A DNA stretch of 59,895 nt from Candidatus Obscuribacterales bacterium (GCA_949127735.1 CASBPX010000033.1:1-59895), one strand, 5' to 3'; shown: positions 44,239 to 55,094, numbered from the stretch's first letter. The notes: a model not told the origin generated them from the letters alone. Translations and numbers: made by a program.

Positions 44239-45039
44239 TTAATTTTCAGCGATTGCGGCTGTCCAGTGCGCCAACTGCCCTCGAGACATATTGCCGTAGG
44301 GCTGCAAGCGGGCGTCTGTGTATTTCCAGTTGTCCAAATCGGGCAAATATTGTTCTCGCGAAAGCAAGGTACCCTGACAAAGATTCAAAGGGCTGATTTG
44401 CTCTACGCCAATTTCGTCTACGGCTTTTTGAAGCAGCTGTGAGAGCATTTTAGCGGGAATCTTATGCTGCTCTGCCGGATAGACAAATCCAAATAAAATT
44501 AAATGGGCCAGCAATACCCGCCAGTGTTTGTCGAAACGATCAAGCAAACGATCCCAGTCAAGAGTTGAGGCCAGGGCCCTGAGCAAGTGGGCAACATCGG
44601 CACCGTCAAATCGCTCGCGCTCCATGATAAATGCCTTGGACCAAATTATTTCTTCAGCCGGGCACAGCTTTACCGCTACATCAAAAACAGTGCCATCGAC
44701 TGCATGTTCGAACCATCTATCATCAACATAAGCAATAGCATTGCCGGAGCTGAAAATAACATCGATATAGATATCACCGCTGTACGCTTTACCCAACCAG
44801 TGAGGAAAAGTCATTTCGGTTTTATAGCCATGGGTGGCCAGAAAATCTAATACGCGCTTGCAGTCGGCCTCTCGCACAAACAGATCGAGATCGCGGGTGT
44901 GCCGCTCAACGCCGGCGTGCGTTGCCAGAGCGTAAGCACCGCCCACTAGATAAGGAATGTCGGTGCTATTCAATAAATTGAGCGTGTCAACATAAAAATT
45001 GAGGGCTTCTTTATCTAAGCCTTTCTTTAGAGTTACCAT
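44239..45039 (-). CDS. Nucleotidyltransferase-fold protein
   Basis: A 266-residue protein with a DNA-polymerase-beta-type nucleotidyltransferase domain: GG33-34 in LVGGAYALATHAG, then RHTRDLDLF giving the DxD metal ligands D50 and D52, and a third acidic residue in YIDVIFSSG. A helical C-terminal half follows (HWRVLLAHLILFGF). Such proteins include antibiotic-modifying and toxin (AbiEii-type) members, but no antitoxin neighbour is seen. AGGAG lies 7 nt before the ATG. Confidence 0.75.
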   Translation of the reverse strand: MVTLKKGLDKEALNFYVDTLNLLNSTDIPYLVGGAYALATHAGVERHTRDLDLFVREADCKRVLDFLATHGYKTEMTFPHWLGKAYSGDIYIDVIFSSGNAIAYVDDRWFEHAVDGTVFDVAVKLCPAEEIIWSKAFIMERERFDGADVAHLLRALASTLDWDRLLDRFDKHWRVLLAHLILFGFVYPAEQHKIPAKMLSQLLQKAVDEIGVEQISPLNLCQGTLLSREQYLPDLDNWKYTDARLQPYGNMSRGQLAHWTAAIAEN

Positions 45040-45225
45040 GGCTTTCTCCTAATATCTATCGTGCAGCGCTCTTTGAGCTTGAATCAGAAGCGCTTGAATC
45101 GGAAGCAATGAAACAAACGTGCCGCCAATACGTCGCTGCGCAACGAGTAGAGAAGGATTTGCGTTCGCATAGTTCCCGAATTGGGGATAAATCATGAAGA
45201 AAACCACCCAAATAGGTTAGAGATA

Positions 45226-45984
45226 ATGGAAAAAGATAATTTGCGTATAGCTGCGGTAGGAGATATTCACTGTGGCAAAAACTCCCATGGGCTGATTGCA
45301 CCATTTTTTGCCAACATCAACGACCAGGCTGACATCCTGATTTTATGCGGCGATCTCACCGACTATGGCACTCCTGAAGAAGCGCATCTTTTCATCAAAG
45401 AACTAAACGCCGTAAAAATTCCTATGGTGGGAGTGTTAGGCAATCATGATTTTGAGACCGGGCAGGCAGAGGAAGTCACCAAAATTTTAAACGCCGGTGG
45501 CATTACAATTTTAGACGGCGACACAGTGGAAATTTTAGGGGTGGGTTTTGCCGGCATCAAGGGCTATATCGGCGGCTTCGGCCGCCACTCTCTCGGTGCC
45601 TGGGGTGAAGCCGGCATCAAAAATATCGTCAACGAAGCCATCAGCGAAGCACTTAAGCTTGATTCGGCGCTGGCGCGCCTGCGCACTACGCACCGCGTGG
45701 CTGTTTTGCACTATTCACCAATTATCGGCACCGTGCATGGTGAGCCCGTGGAAATTTATCCATTTTTAGGCAACAGCAGACTGGAAGAACCACTGCTACG
45801 AAACCCTGTCAACGCCGTCTTTCATGGACATGTGCACAAGGGCACACTGGAAGGCACATTGATGTCGGGCACGCCGGTTTACAATGTCGCGATGCCGTTA
45901 CTCAAAGCCAAAATACCTGACCATCCGCCATATCGCATCGTCGAATTTGATCTACATCAGAAGGACGAGAAATCAAGTATCTGA
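45226..45984 (+). CDS. Calcineurin-like metallophosphoesterase
   Basis: A 252-residue phosphoesterase. I start at ATG 45226, since the fold begins [13 protein letters not shown] (motif I, DxH). Motif II is LCGDLTDYG, motif III GNHDFE, and the last is [11 protein letters not shown], giving a complete two-metal site. It may act on phosphoesters, cyclic nucleotides or nucleic acids. It ends convergently with the FAD oxidoreductase gene, overlapping it by 12 bp. Confidence 0.88.
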   Translation: MEKDNLRIAAVGDIHCGKNSHGLIAPFFANINDQADILILCGDLTDYGTPEEAHLFIKELNAVKIPMVGVLGNHDFETGQAEEVTKILNAGGITILDGDTVEILGVGFAGIKGYIGGFGRHSLGAWGEAGIKNIVNEAISEALKLDSALARLRTTHRVAVLHYSPIIGTVHGEPVEIYPFLGNSRLEEPLLRNPVNAVFHGHVHKGTLEGTLMSGTPVYNVAMPLLKAKIPDHPPYRIVEFDLHQKDEKSSI

Positions 45985-47559
45985 ACCTTTTTTCTCTTCG
46001 TGATATTCCATTTCGGTGTTAACGTCCCAAATATTGTCCTTGGTTTTAATATTACCGACAATGTTATCTACCGCCACCATGGCTGTAAGCATTGAGTGGT
46101 CTTGATTATTGTATTTGTGCATGCCATTTCTGCCCACCAGAAATAGATTTTCAAAAGTATCAATATATTTGCGTAAATCGTCAAAGCGATCGTAAGAGCC
46201 GAAATAACCAGGATAAGTTTTCGGCATGCGGATGACCATCGAATCGACTACTTGCGATTTTTCAATGATGCCAATTTTATCGAGCTCATCGGCACCCAGC
46301 TGCTTGAGCTTATCGTCAGGCCAGGTCCAGATATCGTCAGTTTCATTGCAGAAATATTCAAGCCCCAACCAGACTTTGGTCGGGTCTGCCACCATGTAAC
46401 TGCCCCAATTGTTATAAATTTGCAGTCGGCCAATCATGACGTCATTTTCCTGCACATAAATCCAGTTATCGGCAATCAGTTTTTTGCCAGTGGGAGTTTT
46501 TTCTGAAACTTTTAGTTCGTTAACAAGCATGCCCACTTCGATAAAATCGCGGTAGATAAGCCCCTCAGCAATTTGTTTCGGCTCTTGCGGTACATCAGCG
46601 TCAAGTTTTGCCACCAGCTCTTTAATAGGAATGGTGGAAAAGAAATAGTCACCCTTGAGCACTTCTTTTTCGCCACTCACACTGTTGACAATTTCTACGC
46701 CGGTAATAAGATTGCCTTCAGTGATAAAGCGTGAAACCTGAGAATTGGTGCGAATCTCACCACCTTTAGCAAGCACGCGATCGGCAACTTCTTGCCACAT
46801 TGAGCCGGTGCCTTTTTTCGGATAAAGAAACTGTTCAACTAAAGATGTTTCAGTATTTTTTTGTCGCAAATCGGTGACTGAACCCAACATTTTTTTGGCG
46901 GCGTGCAGCACCACTTTGACAATGGAAAGCCCCTTGACCCGCTGCGCGCCCCAGGCGGCACTGATCTTAGAGCAAGAAATGCCCCACACTTTTTCTGTGT
47001 AATCTTTGAAGAAAGTGAGATAAAGTTCGCGCCCAAAACGATTGGTGAAGAACTCTTCTAAATTTGTTTCAGGCTTAATCGGCATGGCCATTGCTTTCAT
47101 GTAACTGAGGCCGATGCGTATGGTGCGAGCCATGCCAAGGTTTGTAAAGGTCACTGGCTTAAGACTGATTGGATAGTCAAAAAATTTGCGCAGATAATAG
47201 ATGCGCGTCTGACGCTGCAAAGTAATCAGCACATTTTCAACATCATCAGGCGATGGTCCATCTGCGCTGACCGGAATCGTGCGTGTCTTGTTATGATAGG
47301 AGATTTCTACTTCCTGGCCAGGAAGCCCTTGCACGGGCATCATCTTCATCCACCAGTCCATCACTCGGTCTGATTTCGAAAAGAAACGGTGCGGGCCAAT
47401 ATCAATACGGTTGCCTTTGTACTCAATGGTGCGCGAAAGGCCACCGATGACACTGTCTTTTTCAATGATTAGAGGCTTGACGTCACTGCGTTCAAGAAGC
47501 TCAAAGGCTGCGGTCAATCCTGCTGGTCCGGCACCAACTATAATGGCAACTTGAGACAT
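45973..47559 (-). CDS. FAD-dependent oxidoreductase, UDP-galactopyranose mutase/amine-oxidase-like
   Basis: A 528-residue flavoprotein. I start at ATG 47559 because the dinucleotide fold begins [20 protein letters not shown]; a longer frame reaches 47613. It continues [30 protein letters not shown] and ends [20 protein letters not shown], a FAD-contact region like the one in the gene at 33141. Members in sugar clusters rearrange or oxidise nucleotide sugars or polyprenyl sugars. It lies upstream of convergent phosphoesterase and downstream of a GT87 gene on the same strand. Confidence 0.85.
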   Translation of the reverse strand: MSQVAIIVGAGPAGLTAAFELLERSDVKPLIIEKDSVIGGLSRTIEYKGNRIDIGPHRFFSKSDRVMDWWMKMMPVQGLPGQEVEISYHNKTRTIPVSADGPSPDDVENVLITLQRQTRIYYLRKFFDYPISLKPVTFTNLGMARTIRIGLSYMKAMAMPIKPETNLEEFFTNRFGRELYLTFFKDYTEKVWGISCSKISAAWGAQRVKGLSIVKVVLHAAKKMLGSVTDLRQKNTETSLVEQFLYPKKGTGSMWQEVADRVLAKGGEIRTNSQVSRFITEGNLITGVEIVNSVSGEKEVLKGDYFFSTIPIKELVAKLDADVPQEPKQIAEGLIYRDFIEVGMLVNELKVSEKTPTGKKLIADNWIYVQENDVMIGRLQIYNNWGSYMVADPTKVWLGLEYFCNETDDIWTWPDDKLKQLGADELDKIGIIEKSQVVDSMVIRMPKTYPGYFGSYDRFDDLRKYIDTFENLFLVGRNGMHKYNNQDHSMLTAMVAVDNIVGNIKTKDNIWDVNTEMEYHEEKKGSDT

Positions 47560-47702
47560 CCGCTGACGACTTCCTCTCTCACTGGTGACGCGCAAAACTG
47601 CCAGGCACGGCAATTACTAAAATATCTTAATGGGTCTAGCGCCAGATTGCTACATTAATGAAGCAATTTTTGTCGACCGCAGCACTTAGATGGGTAAAAG
47701 CC

Positions 47703-49007
47703 TTATCTGGCTTGCGCTTCCGCCGACGTCAGCTTTTGCAAAGTAAAGCCGCCGCAAAGCATCAGCGCACTATTGAGAACTAAAAAACAAATTCCTTCCC
47801 ACTCGCGGCTGGCGCCAAAATTAATGGGCCAGCTCACCAGCGGATAAACGACGAGTATGGTGCACCAGAGCCGGTACCAGATAAAGTTACTGAGGTCGCT
47901 GTTATCTTCTGTTCTAGCCCAAATTGAAACCAGATTGAGCGATGGCAATGTCAGGGCCGCCGGCACCGCTAAAAGCAAACAATCAAAATAATGAGTATGG
48001 GGGCTCAGAATCAAAGCCGCTACAAAAGTCAGAGCAAGATACCAGCGCCCTTTTTCACTATCGAATTTTCCAGGACCAAGCGCTAATTTATGGGCCAGCC
48101 AACCCCAGGGCAATAAACAAGCGAACAACAAGCCAATGGTCGCCAACATGGCGGTTTTATGCGGCAACAAAACACTGAGCACGCCTCTTACGCTGGTCAT
48201 ATAATTAGGATTGACACCAATAAATTTCTCAGTTCCTTCAGCGTGAAGCAACACATGAGGATAGCCAAAAATATTCTCAAAGCCGAGAAATAGTGCCGCT
48301 ATTGCCATCAAGCATACTTCGAATAAAGCGGAAAATAAAAGTACTCGGAAAGCCCTGGCACCCAGTAGCCCACTAGCAAAAAGCAAGGCGTACTGTGGCT
48401 TAAAAGTGGTGAGAGCAAAAGATATTCCCGCCGCCAGATTTTTACCTGCCAATAAAAAATGAGTAAAAAGCGTAAAACAAGCCAGCAGAAGAAAGGTGGT
48501 TTGACCGTGCCAAACGCACAAATAAGCAGGTATTGAGGCCATTACTCCGCTAAGAAAAAGCACCCGGTTTGCACCTTGCAGTTTAGAGTGACGCTGAAGA
48601 AAAATGCCAAGCACAGAAAGGCAAAGCACTTCCCAGAACACACACCAGACCACGTAGGCATGGCTGTACGGCAAAAAGCCAAAAGGAATGCAAATAACAT
48701 AGAGAAAAGGAACAGATTGATTGTAGAAAGTTTTGTCAAAAACGTATGGGAGAATCAGCCCGTTTGCCCAGGTCTTCTGCACTTCAGGCTCATAAATATG
48801 ATGTGACTGCTTTGAAACAGCCAGTTGTCCTGCCTGATATGACTGTGAAAAATCAATCAGAGTGGGGCGATTGGCTGTGGCATGCAAATGCCATTGACCA
48901 TCTTCAAGTGGCCGCGAAAGAAGTAATATGGTGGCCAGCTGAGTGAAAATGAAAAAGCCCAGCCAGGCGGTTAACATCAGGCACCGGACCGCTTTAGCCA
49001 AGAACAA
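47703..49007 (-). CDS. GT87 (DUF2029) membrane glycosyltransferase-like protein
   Basis: A 434-residue polytopic protein of the same family as 5438-6811: a periplasmic loop with FSQSYQAGQLAVSKQSHHIY, then helices with SFALTTFKPQYALLFASGL. The start is a TTG at 49007; an ATG ten codons in is an alternative. The family uses polyprenyl-phosphate sugar donors. It is divergent from the large glycosyltransferase at 49087 with 79 bp between. Confidence 0.8.
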   Translation of the reverse strand: MFLAKAVRCLMLTAWLGFFIFTQLATILLLSRPLEDGQWHLHATANRPTLIDFSQSYQAGQLAVSKQSHHIYEPEVQKTWANGLILPYVFDKTFYNQSVPFLYVICIPFGFLPYSHAYVVWCVFWEVLCLSVLGIFLQRHSKLQGANRVLFLSGVMASIPAYLCVWHGQTTFLLLACFTLFTHFLLAGKNLAAGISFALTTFKPQYALLFASGLLGARAFRVLLFSALFEVCLMAIAALFLGFENIFGYPHVLLHAEGTEKFIGVNPNYMTSVRGVLSVLLPHKTAMLATIGLLFACLLPWGWLAHKLALGPGKFDSEKGRWYLALTFVAALILSPHTHYFDCLLLAVPAALTLPSLNLVSIWARTEDNSDLSNFIWYRLWCTILVVYPLVSWPINFGASREWEGICFLVLNSALMLCGGFTLQKLTSAEAQAR

Positions 49008-49086
49008 AAGACCCCTTAGTTGAACATCATCACCATGCTAGCATTGTCTTGACCTCAGTGTAATTGAGCTTTTCAACCCCAAAATC

Positions 49087-51342
49087 ATGACAGCTGACCA
49101 GCCGCCAAACTTAGACCAATTACCCTTACAGGCGTCAGTGCCTGCGCCTGCGCCAACAGGTTCTTCCGCGCGCCGCTCAAACTTTGATGGTCTGATAACC
49201 GTTTTGTCGGCAATGGCACTGGCTCTATGGATAGTACGCACTTATATTGCTGTTGAAGCGCCATACTACTGGTCTGATTTTAATTATTACGAATGGGCCA
49301 CGCGCATTTCGCTGAATGCCATGCTCGATAGCCCCATAACTTATCCACTTTTGCTGGTGAGCTCAGCCACACTGACGCACAATTTATTTTTTACCGCTCC
49401 TCTAGCGCCACTAATGGTGGTGCTGGGAGACAATCGCACCGGTTTTATAGAAAGCGTCACCCTGGCTTATTTTATTCCCTTTGTGGCATTGCTCGCCAGC
49501 CTCGGCAGGCGCTTGTTTCAAACGTCTGTGGCAGCGAAAAAGTGGTTGTTTTTCATTTTTACTTTCGCCTGCCTTGCTCTTCCCCCGCTATGGGCTCCGC
49601 TTCTGCGAGGATATCCCGACTATAGCGCAGCTCTGACGCTATTGTGGTGCATTCACTTATATTTTAAAAATCGCGACCTATCTTCTGAAAAGTACAATTA
49701 TTATTTAGGATTTTTCCTCGCCCTGGCTGTACTTCTGCGCCGCTATTTTGCTTATGAAGCCATTGCCTTTGTGCTTGCCCTCGTGCTCGATCAATGGCTG
49801 AAAGAAAAATCTTTGACCAGTCTCAAAGCAAAATTTATTCCTTTACTGCAAATCGGCATGGCCGGTGCGGTGACTATCATCGCGCTAGGATTCTCATTCC
49901 TCGTTAATGTCACAAGGCACAACTATCATGCCCTGTATGAGTCGTATCACGTTTCGCTTCTACACTCTCTCGCTTATTTTGCCTCTTCTTACGGCATTGT
50001 CATCTGGCTTGCTTCTATATCAGGAATCATATTGGCCTGGCGAGCCAATTTGTGGCAAAGAGAAAATTTTAGATTTGTCCTGACGCTTTACTGCATAGGC
50101 TGCATTTTTTGGATTGTGGGACCCAATGAACTGGGCACGCACTACACCTTGTATTTTACTCCTCTGGTGGCACTGGGATTATTTGGGCTAATAGCCGTTC
50201 TCTACGGACCAATCAACTTCACTCGAGCTGCTACCGCAATTGCTTTGTTGGGTTTTGGAGCTGTAAATCTAGCCTTCAGCTTGATGCCACCAGCGGTGGC
50301 ACAAAAATTTGCCATTAAACAGTTTATGCCCGGCATGCTTTCATTTGTCGAAGTAGAAGGCGAGCCGCTGGGAGCTTTGTTCTCAGCCAATTATGGCCCC
50401 TGGCAATATACTGACCGCGGCGCACTGCACAGCCTGGTTACCGATATGCGCTCGGCCATTGGCGCTAATCAAGACCCGAGCCTACCAGCACGCATGAAAA
50501 TGGCAAAACAAATAGACAAGCGAGGGCTGGTTTATGTGGCCGCTTTTAGCAACATTTTAAGCGATGGAGTTTTACGTAATGCCGAGCGCGAACTTTACGG
50601 CAAATATGGCGACACCATTGCCTGGGCAGAGCTGCCGTGCGTCGACTCAAAAGATTCATATGCTCTCGAGCGTTTACTTGGGGCATCATATGTGGTGGTA
50701 CCAGATAAATCGCAATTCTTTATTCCGGCTGAAGAGCAAGACATTTTGACAGCGGTTTTAAGTTGCTTTAACGAAGGCTGGCCGCTGGCCAAAGACTTTG
50801 CCGTGAGCAAAAGCATCGCCCCTCAAATATTAGATGGTGAAGTCAAAGCCACGGTCTATGAGCGACTGCGACCAACCAGCCTGAAAGACGCGGCGCTGAC
50901 TTTAGGAAGAATGCGTCAGTTTGTCAAAGACCGCCCGGGTAGCCAACCAGCGTGGATTACCACCGGCGCGCTTAGCGAAATTTGCTATGACCTTAAGCGT
51001 TCTCATTTCAATTTCAAACTAGACGCACCCCGCGAAAAAGGCCTGGAAGGGGAGAGGCGCTACTTGCTTTACAGCGACGAACTGCCGGATACTTTTATTC
51101 TTGAAGGTGATGTGGTTAAAGAGGGCGTGCCCATTGCCCTGGCCTTAGAATGCGTACAATTAGATGCAGAAGGGCACCAGGTGGTGAGCCAGCAATTTGC
51201 TCTCAAAGACAATAAGACTCATCTCAAACTTGAACTTGTTCGCGGTCGCACCACTTACCTGGCGCTGGTTCTCGATAAGAGCGCCGACGGCGAGACTGGT
51301 AATGTTAGCTTTGAAAAACTAACAGTTAAAGCTGTGAAATAG
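49087..51342 (+). CDS. Large GT-C membrane glycosyltransferase-like protein
   Basis: A 751-residue protein with about 10-11 membrane helices in the first 400 residues and a soluble domain of about 330 residues. After the first helix the loop reads YWSDFNYYEWATRI, the acidic and aromatic site typical of GT39-type enzymes. The C-terminal domain is beta-rich and may bind the glycan acceptor. It is divergent from the GT87 gene, so the two may share a promoter region and act on the same polymer. Confidence 0.72.
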   Translation: MTADQPPNLDQLPLQASVPAPAPTGSSARRSNFDGLITVLSAMALALWIVRTYIAVEAPYYWSDFNYYEWATRISLNAMLDSPITYPLLLVSSATLTHNLFFTAPLAPLMVVLGDNRTGFIESVTLAYFIPFVALLASLGRRLFQTSVAAKKWLFFIFTFACLALPPLWAPLLRGYPDYSAALTLLWCIHLYFKNRDLSSEKYNYYLGFFLALAVLLRRYFAYEAIAFVLALVLDQWLKEKSLTSLKAKFIPLLQIGMAGAVTIIALGFSFLVNVTRHNYHALYESYHVSLLHSLAYFASSYGIVIWLASISGIILAWRANLWQRENFRFVLTLYCIGCIFWIVGPNELGTHYTLYFTPLVALGLFGLIAVLYGPINFTRAATAIALLGFGAVNLAFSLMPPAVAQKFAIKQFMPGMLSFVEVEGEPLGALFSANYGPWQYTDRGALHSLVTDMRSAIGANQDPSLPARMKMAKQIDKRGLVYVAAFSNILSDGVLRNAERELYGKYGDTIAWAELPCVDSKDSYALERLLGASYVVVPDKSQFFIPAEEQDILTAVLSCFNEGWPLAKDFAVSKSIAPQILDGEVKATVYERLRPTSLKDAALTLGRMRQFVKDRPGSQPAWITTGALSEICYDLKRSHFNFKLDAPREKGLEGERRYLLYSDELPDTFILEGDVVKEGVPIALALECVQLDAEGHQVVSQQFALKDNKTHLKLELVRGRTTYLALVLDKSADGETGNVSFEKLTVKAVK

Positions 51343-51352
51343 ATTTGTGCGA

Positions 51353-52693
51353 CTATCTCTCTTCACTCTGATAAGCCTTCCACCAGCCAGATCGATTCCA
51401 TCGACCTTGCAGCTTCTGCTCGATTTGTTTCTGCGCCATACTCCGCGCCTTACTGTGACTGTCGCGAATATTGACCACGTCTGGATGATCGCGGCCTAAA
51501 AATTTCTCGCCGATTGCCAGTGCCTGTTGATACAAAATTGCCGCTTCAGCATGTTTACCTTGACGCTCACAAAGCAAGGCCAAATTATTGGCCGCCAGCG
51601 CCACATCTGTATGTTCTGGCCCAAGCAAGGTCTCTGAAATTTGCAAAATCTGCTTGCATAATGGCTCGGCTTTATCATATTTGCCACGCGTCCAGTAAAT
51701 TTCGGCCAGACATTCTAATGTGGTGCTCAATCTCGGATCGTCAAATCTGAAATCAGAACTTTCATCCAAAGCCGCCAACCACATAGCCTGAGCTTCGAGC
51801 AAATTGCCGGCTTCAACGGCTTTCGTACCGGCAGCTCTAAACTTCTCCCAGTCACTACCATATTTGGTGCGGCTCTCAGCAACTAGAGCGTCCATAACCG
51901 CAGCTTCGTCGAGACGGTTGGTTTTCTTTAGTAAACGCGCATACCACTCGGCCACGTCGGCAACATAAGAATGATAAGGCCCAAGCGCTGCTTCTCGAAT
52001 ACTCATGGCTCTTTTGAGCAAAGGTTCGGCCAGATCAAATCGTTGTTTGAAATAGTAAAGACGGCCAAGATTTTTTAAATCAGTAGAAACAGAAAGATGA
52101 GTGATACCGCAAATACTTTCGCGAATGCGCAGAGCCTCAATCAAGAGTGGCTCCATTTCATTTAACTGCTCTCGGCGACAATATAAATCAGCCAACTTGG
52201 TCAAAGCGTCAGCTACGGCCGTACTTTCGTTGCCGCTATTCTGTTTAATGCGGCGAATTTGCAGTTGCCAGTCTTTAATGGCATTCTCTAGCGGATCAAC
52301 ACGAGCATGGGTACTGCCAGGCAATGTGTTTTGGTTCAGTTCAGATTGTTCGTGACCTGTTAAGGGCTCAAACATTGGCGAAAAAGCAGGTATGCGATCT
52401 GTACTGACCTTGAGGCTTTCTAGAGTTTCGCCCACATGATTTTGTTGCTCAAAATCAAGGCGATTAATTTGTTTAGCGATATCGCTAATAAAAGCAGGAT
52501 CTGGCGAAGCACTACTTTCTTCAATGCGCAGGGCGCGCTGCAAGAGTGGCTGAGCGTCAACGTAATTTTGATTTTCGACATGCACTGCCGCCAGCCGGGC
52601 CAGTACCTTGCCGACTTGAGTACTTTCAGCGCCGTGCAAATTCTCCTGGAGTTTGAGAAATTTCACCAGGGTGTCCACTGATTCTCGTTTCAT
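51353..52693 (-). CDS. Kinesin-light-chain-type TPR protein
   Basis: A 446-residue protein built of about eight 42-residue TPR units, with cores such as NYVDAQPLLQRALRIEES, RFDLAEPLLKRAMSIREA and KHAEAAILYQQALAIGEKFL. These form a superhelix for peptide or protein binding. No signal peptide, so cytoplasmic. AGGAACC precedes the ATG. The repeated family is common in this window's likely lineage. Partner unknown. Confidence 0.88.
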   Translation of the reverse strand: MKRESVDTLVKFLKLQENLHGAESTQVGKVLARLAAVHVENQNYVDAQPLLQRALRIEESSASPDPAFISDIAKQINRLDFEQQNHVGETLESLKVSTDRIPAFSPMFEPLTGHEQSELNQNTLPGSTHARVDPLENAIKDWQLQIRRIKQNSGNESTAVADALTKLADLYCRREQLNEMEPLLIEALRIRESICGITHLSVSTDLKNLGRLYYFKQRFDLAEPLLKRAMSIREAALGPYHSYVADVAEWYARLLKKTNRLDEAAVMDALVAESRTKYGSDWEKFRAAGTKAVEAGNLLEAQAMWLAALDESSDFRFDDPRLSTTLECLAEIYWTRGKYDKAEPLCKQILQISETLLGPEHTDVALAANNLALLCERQGKHAEAAILYQQALAIGEKFLGRDHPDVVNIRDSHSKARSMAQKQIEQKLQGRWNRSGWWKAYQSEER

Positions 52694-52817
52694 TTAAGGT
52701 TCCTAATATGCAATGCAAAATCTGAGCCATGATCTTGGTATAGCACATTGGTCAGCTAGAGCAAAAGTAGAAACATTAGGTAGAAACATTAGATGGTTGG
52801 GGGGTGTCTTTTAAAAA

Positions 52818-54359
52818 CTAAAACGATAACGCTCTAGTTTGGGAAAGAGAGGGCAAGGCAGTTGCGGCGAAGGGTTCCGGCGTTTTGACCATAAAATCGG
52901 CATTGAGCTGCTGAGCCATTGCACCGACTGTATCAACAATCTGTTGCGGAGCTAGATGCCCGAAAGTCATGAGAAATTGGTTTTCGCAATTAGAGGCCAA
53001 ATGATAATTAGCCATAGAAATAATTGGCACACCAAAATTTTGAGCGGTGTCCATAAGTTCCTGGCCATTGATTGCTGGTTGGAAAGTGACAATCAAACTA
53101 GTGCCGCTGGTAGAGACAATGCGGCTGATTTTTTGTCCCAAGCCGGCAGTTAAAGCATGCACCAGGCAGGCTCTTCGCTCAGCATAGATTTCAGCGCTGC
53201 GTTTGATATGTCTTTCAAAGTGCCCTGCTTGCATAAATCTCGCCAGAGCTATCTGTTCGAGTGGAGAATAAGATGGCTCGAGCAGCGCCTTCAACTGCGA
53301 GCCCACCTCAACGAGATGCTTCGGCAGCACCACATATGCCAGTTGCGAAAGCGGATTCAAAACCTGAGCAAACGACCCGATATAAATAACCCGGTCGTGG
53401 CTATCTAATCCTTGCAGCGATGATTGCGCCTTGATGCCATAGCGGAATTCATGACCGAGGTCGTTTTCAATGACGTAGGCATTGCGACTCTCGGCAACAG
53501 CCAGAATTTCCTGGCGGCGGGACGCCGTCATAGTTATACCAGTAGGCTCTTGATGGGATGGGCTGACGAAAATCAACTTTAAATCTGCGGCTATATCGCT
53601 TAAGCGTTGGACAACAAGGCCGCTGGCGTCAACGGCCACCGGATGCACAGTAGCTCCGGCCGCCAGCATACCTCGATAGAGATCAGGCGCTCCAGGGCTC
53701 TCAATGGCGCACTGATCACCCGAATCAATAAGCAGGCGCAAGACAAAATCAAGAGCATTCTGATGACAGGAAAAAAGCAACAGCCTCTCTGGCCCGCAGC
53801 GCACACGGCGGCTGCGACGAAGATAATCAACAATTGCTTCGCGCAATTCTAAGTGCCCACAACTGTCATAATATTCTTGTGTTGATATGGTCTGCATCTC
53901 ACGCATGGCGCAGTAGAGCACTTCTTTCCATCGGCCCACAGGCAAAAGCTCTGAGTCTGGCACACCAACTTTTAACCGTTCATAGCACGGGCCCGTTGAA
54001 GCCCCGATTTGCGCAGCCTTGATTACCTGCCGGGCAAAACGCGAAACGGAGCCGGTATTTGCAAAGCCATCAATTTCTTTTTCACAAGATCGATGATTCT
54101 GGCGGGCAAAATGCAGGTCTGAATGAACAAAGGCACCGCTACCTGTGGCGATAGTGACGTAGCCTGCGCTCACCAGATCTTCATAGCTGCGCATCACTGT
54201 AAAGCGAGATATACCCAAGGTTTTGCCCAGGTCTCTCGTTGACGGCAATTTTTCGCCGGCTTCTAAATAACCTTCTAGAATTGCGTTCTTCAATTCATCG
54301 ACAATTTGTCTGTAAATAGGTTTCGCCAGACTGGCGTCAATATTAATTAGCACATTCAT
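52818..54359 (-). CDS. MocR-type GntR/aminotransferase regulator lacking the PLP lysine
   Basis: A 513-residue regulator. The N-terminal GntR winged helix (PIYRQIVDELKNAILEGYL, LPSTRDLGKTLGISRFTVMR, residues 13-78) is followed by an aminotransferase class I domain. The core motif SPSHQEPTG and the acidic END (D300) are in place. The lysine that binds pyridoxal phosphate, expected in a TFSK-type motif, is replaced: the sequence reads GSFAQVLNP with Gln at residue 332. The protein should bind DNA, but cannot form the usual internal aldimine. It may sense another ligand or bind PLP non-covalently. The target gene is unknown. Confidence 0.87.
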   Translation of the reverse strand: MNVLINIDASLAKPIYRQIVDELKNAILEGYLEAGEKLPSTRDLGKTLGISRFTVMRSYEDLVSAGYVTIATGSGAFVHSDLHFARQNHRSCEKEIDGFANTGSVSRFARQVIKAAQIGASTGPCYERLKVGVPDSELLPVGRWKEVLYCAMREMQTISTQEYYDSCGHLELREAIVDYLRRSRRVRCGPERLLLFSCHQNALDFVLRLLIDSGDQCAIESPGAPDLYRGMLAAGATVHPVAVDASGLVVQRLSDIAADLKLIFVSPSHQEPTGITMTASRRQEILAVAESRNAYVIENDLGHEFRYGIKAQSSLQGLDSHDRVIYIGSFAQVLNPLSQLAYVVLPKHLVEVGSQLKALLEPSYSPLEQIALARFMQAGHFERHIKRSAEIYAERRACLVHALTAGLGQKISRIVSTSGTSLIVTFQPAINGQELMDTAQNFGVPIISMANYHLASNCENQFLMTFGHLAPQQIVDTVGAMAQQLNADFMVKTPEPFAATALPSLSQTRALSF

Positions 54360-54508
54360 GTTTTTAACCCGACCGTCAAAGGCTTTCCGTCACTGTAATG
54401 CCGCCCGCTGCTCAAGTTGTTTTGGAGTTGTTAACACCCTGAGTTATTACACCATATAGTTATAAAGGCTTTTTTGATTTCGGTTTGAAGTTTCGAAAAA
54501 GAAAAAGA

Positions 54509-54528
54509 GAGCACCTTTTCCGGTGCTC
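54509..54528 (-). terminator. Hairpin terminator
   Basis: GAGCACC pairs with GGTGCTC over a 6-nt loop. On the - strand it is followed by TCTTTTTCTTTTT, so it should end the transcript of the small gene at 54540-54746, whose stop lies 12 nt before it. Confidence 0.72.
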
Positions 54529-54539
54529 CCTTTTCTCAT

Positions 54540-54746
54540 TTATCTGCGAGGAAACCAGAATCCTTCTTCGTTGCCGCTATTCCCTTTGGGAAGAGACAAC
54601 GCCTTTTTAGAAGACCTGCCTTCATCGATTGGTCCGCGATCATCTTCTTCATCTGATTTCAGATTATCGTTCTGATCGGGCTCGTCATTCAGCTCATTTA
54701 AATCGTGCTCGATTCCATACAAAGCAAGTGTTCTTAGGTGATGCAT
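54540..54746 (-). CDS. Small acidic hypothetical protein
   Basis: A 68-residue protein, very rich in Asp, Glu and Asn (NELNDEPDQNDNLKSDEEDD), with a basic tail. It is probably disordered. The terminator directly after its stop supports it as a real gene. No family recognised. Confidence 0.5.
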   Translation of the reverse strand: MHHLRTLALYGIEHDLNELNDEPDQNDNLKSDEEDDRGPIDEGRSSKKALSLPKGNSGNEEGFWFPRR

Positions 54747-54806
54747 AATGTCAGGATTATTTGGTTTTGTTCAATGTTAGAGCTGACTTCAGTCGCTCCA
54801 GAGTAG

Positions 54807-55094
54807 TTAGTCGCTTGATAAAGCGCTCTTCCTAGCGGTTAAGACCGTCGAAATTATGCCGGGCCAGGTTACAGGCATTTTCGAGTTTGCGGCGACGAAA
54901 ATAGTGCGGCAATTGGTACCGACTGCGATAGGCAGGGTCTCGTGATCGTAACCAGCGGTCAAATTGCTCAAGCTTTTACTGCGCACGGCATTTGCTAACA
55001 AGGGCCACATCAGTAAGCGCACAGGCGCGATGCCAGTTTGTTTTTGAACTACAGCGACGGTCATGCCACCAGAGTTCTTAGATTTTTCATTCAT
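54807..55094 (-). CDS. Doubtful open frame
   Basis: A 95-residue frame with no family resemblance and no ribosome site. The + strand across it also reads partly like coding sequence in short pieces, so it may be a decayed gene of either strand. I list it only so that the stretch is covered. Confidence 0.2.
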   Translation of the reverse strand: MNEKSKNSGGMTVAVVQKQTGIAPVRLLMWPLLANAVRSKSLSNLTAGYDHETLPIAVGTNCRTIFVAANSKMPVTWPGIISTVLTARKSALSSD

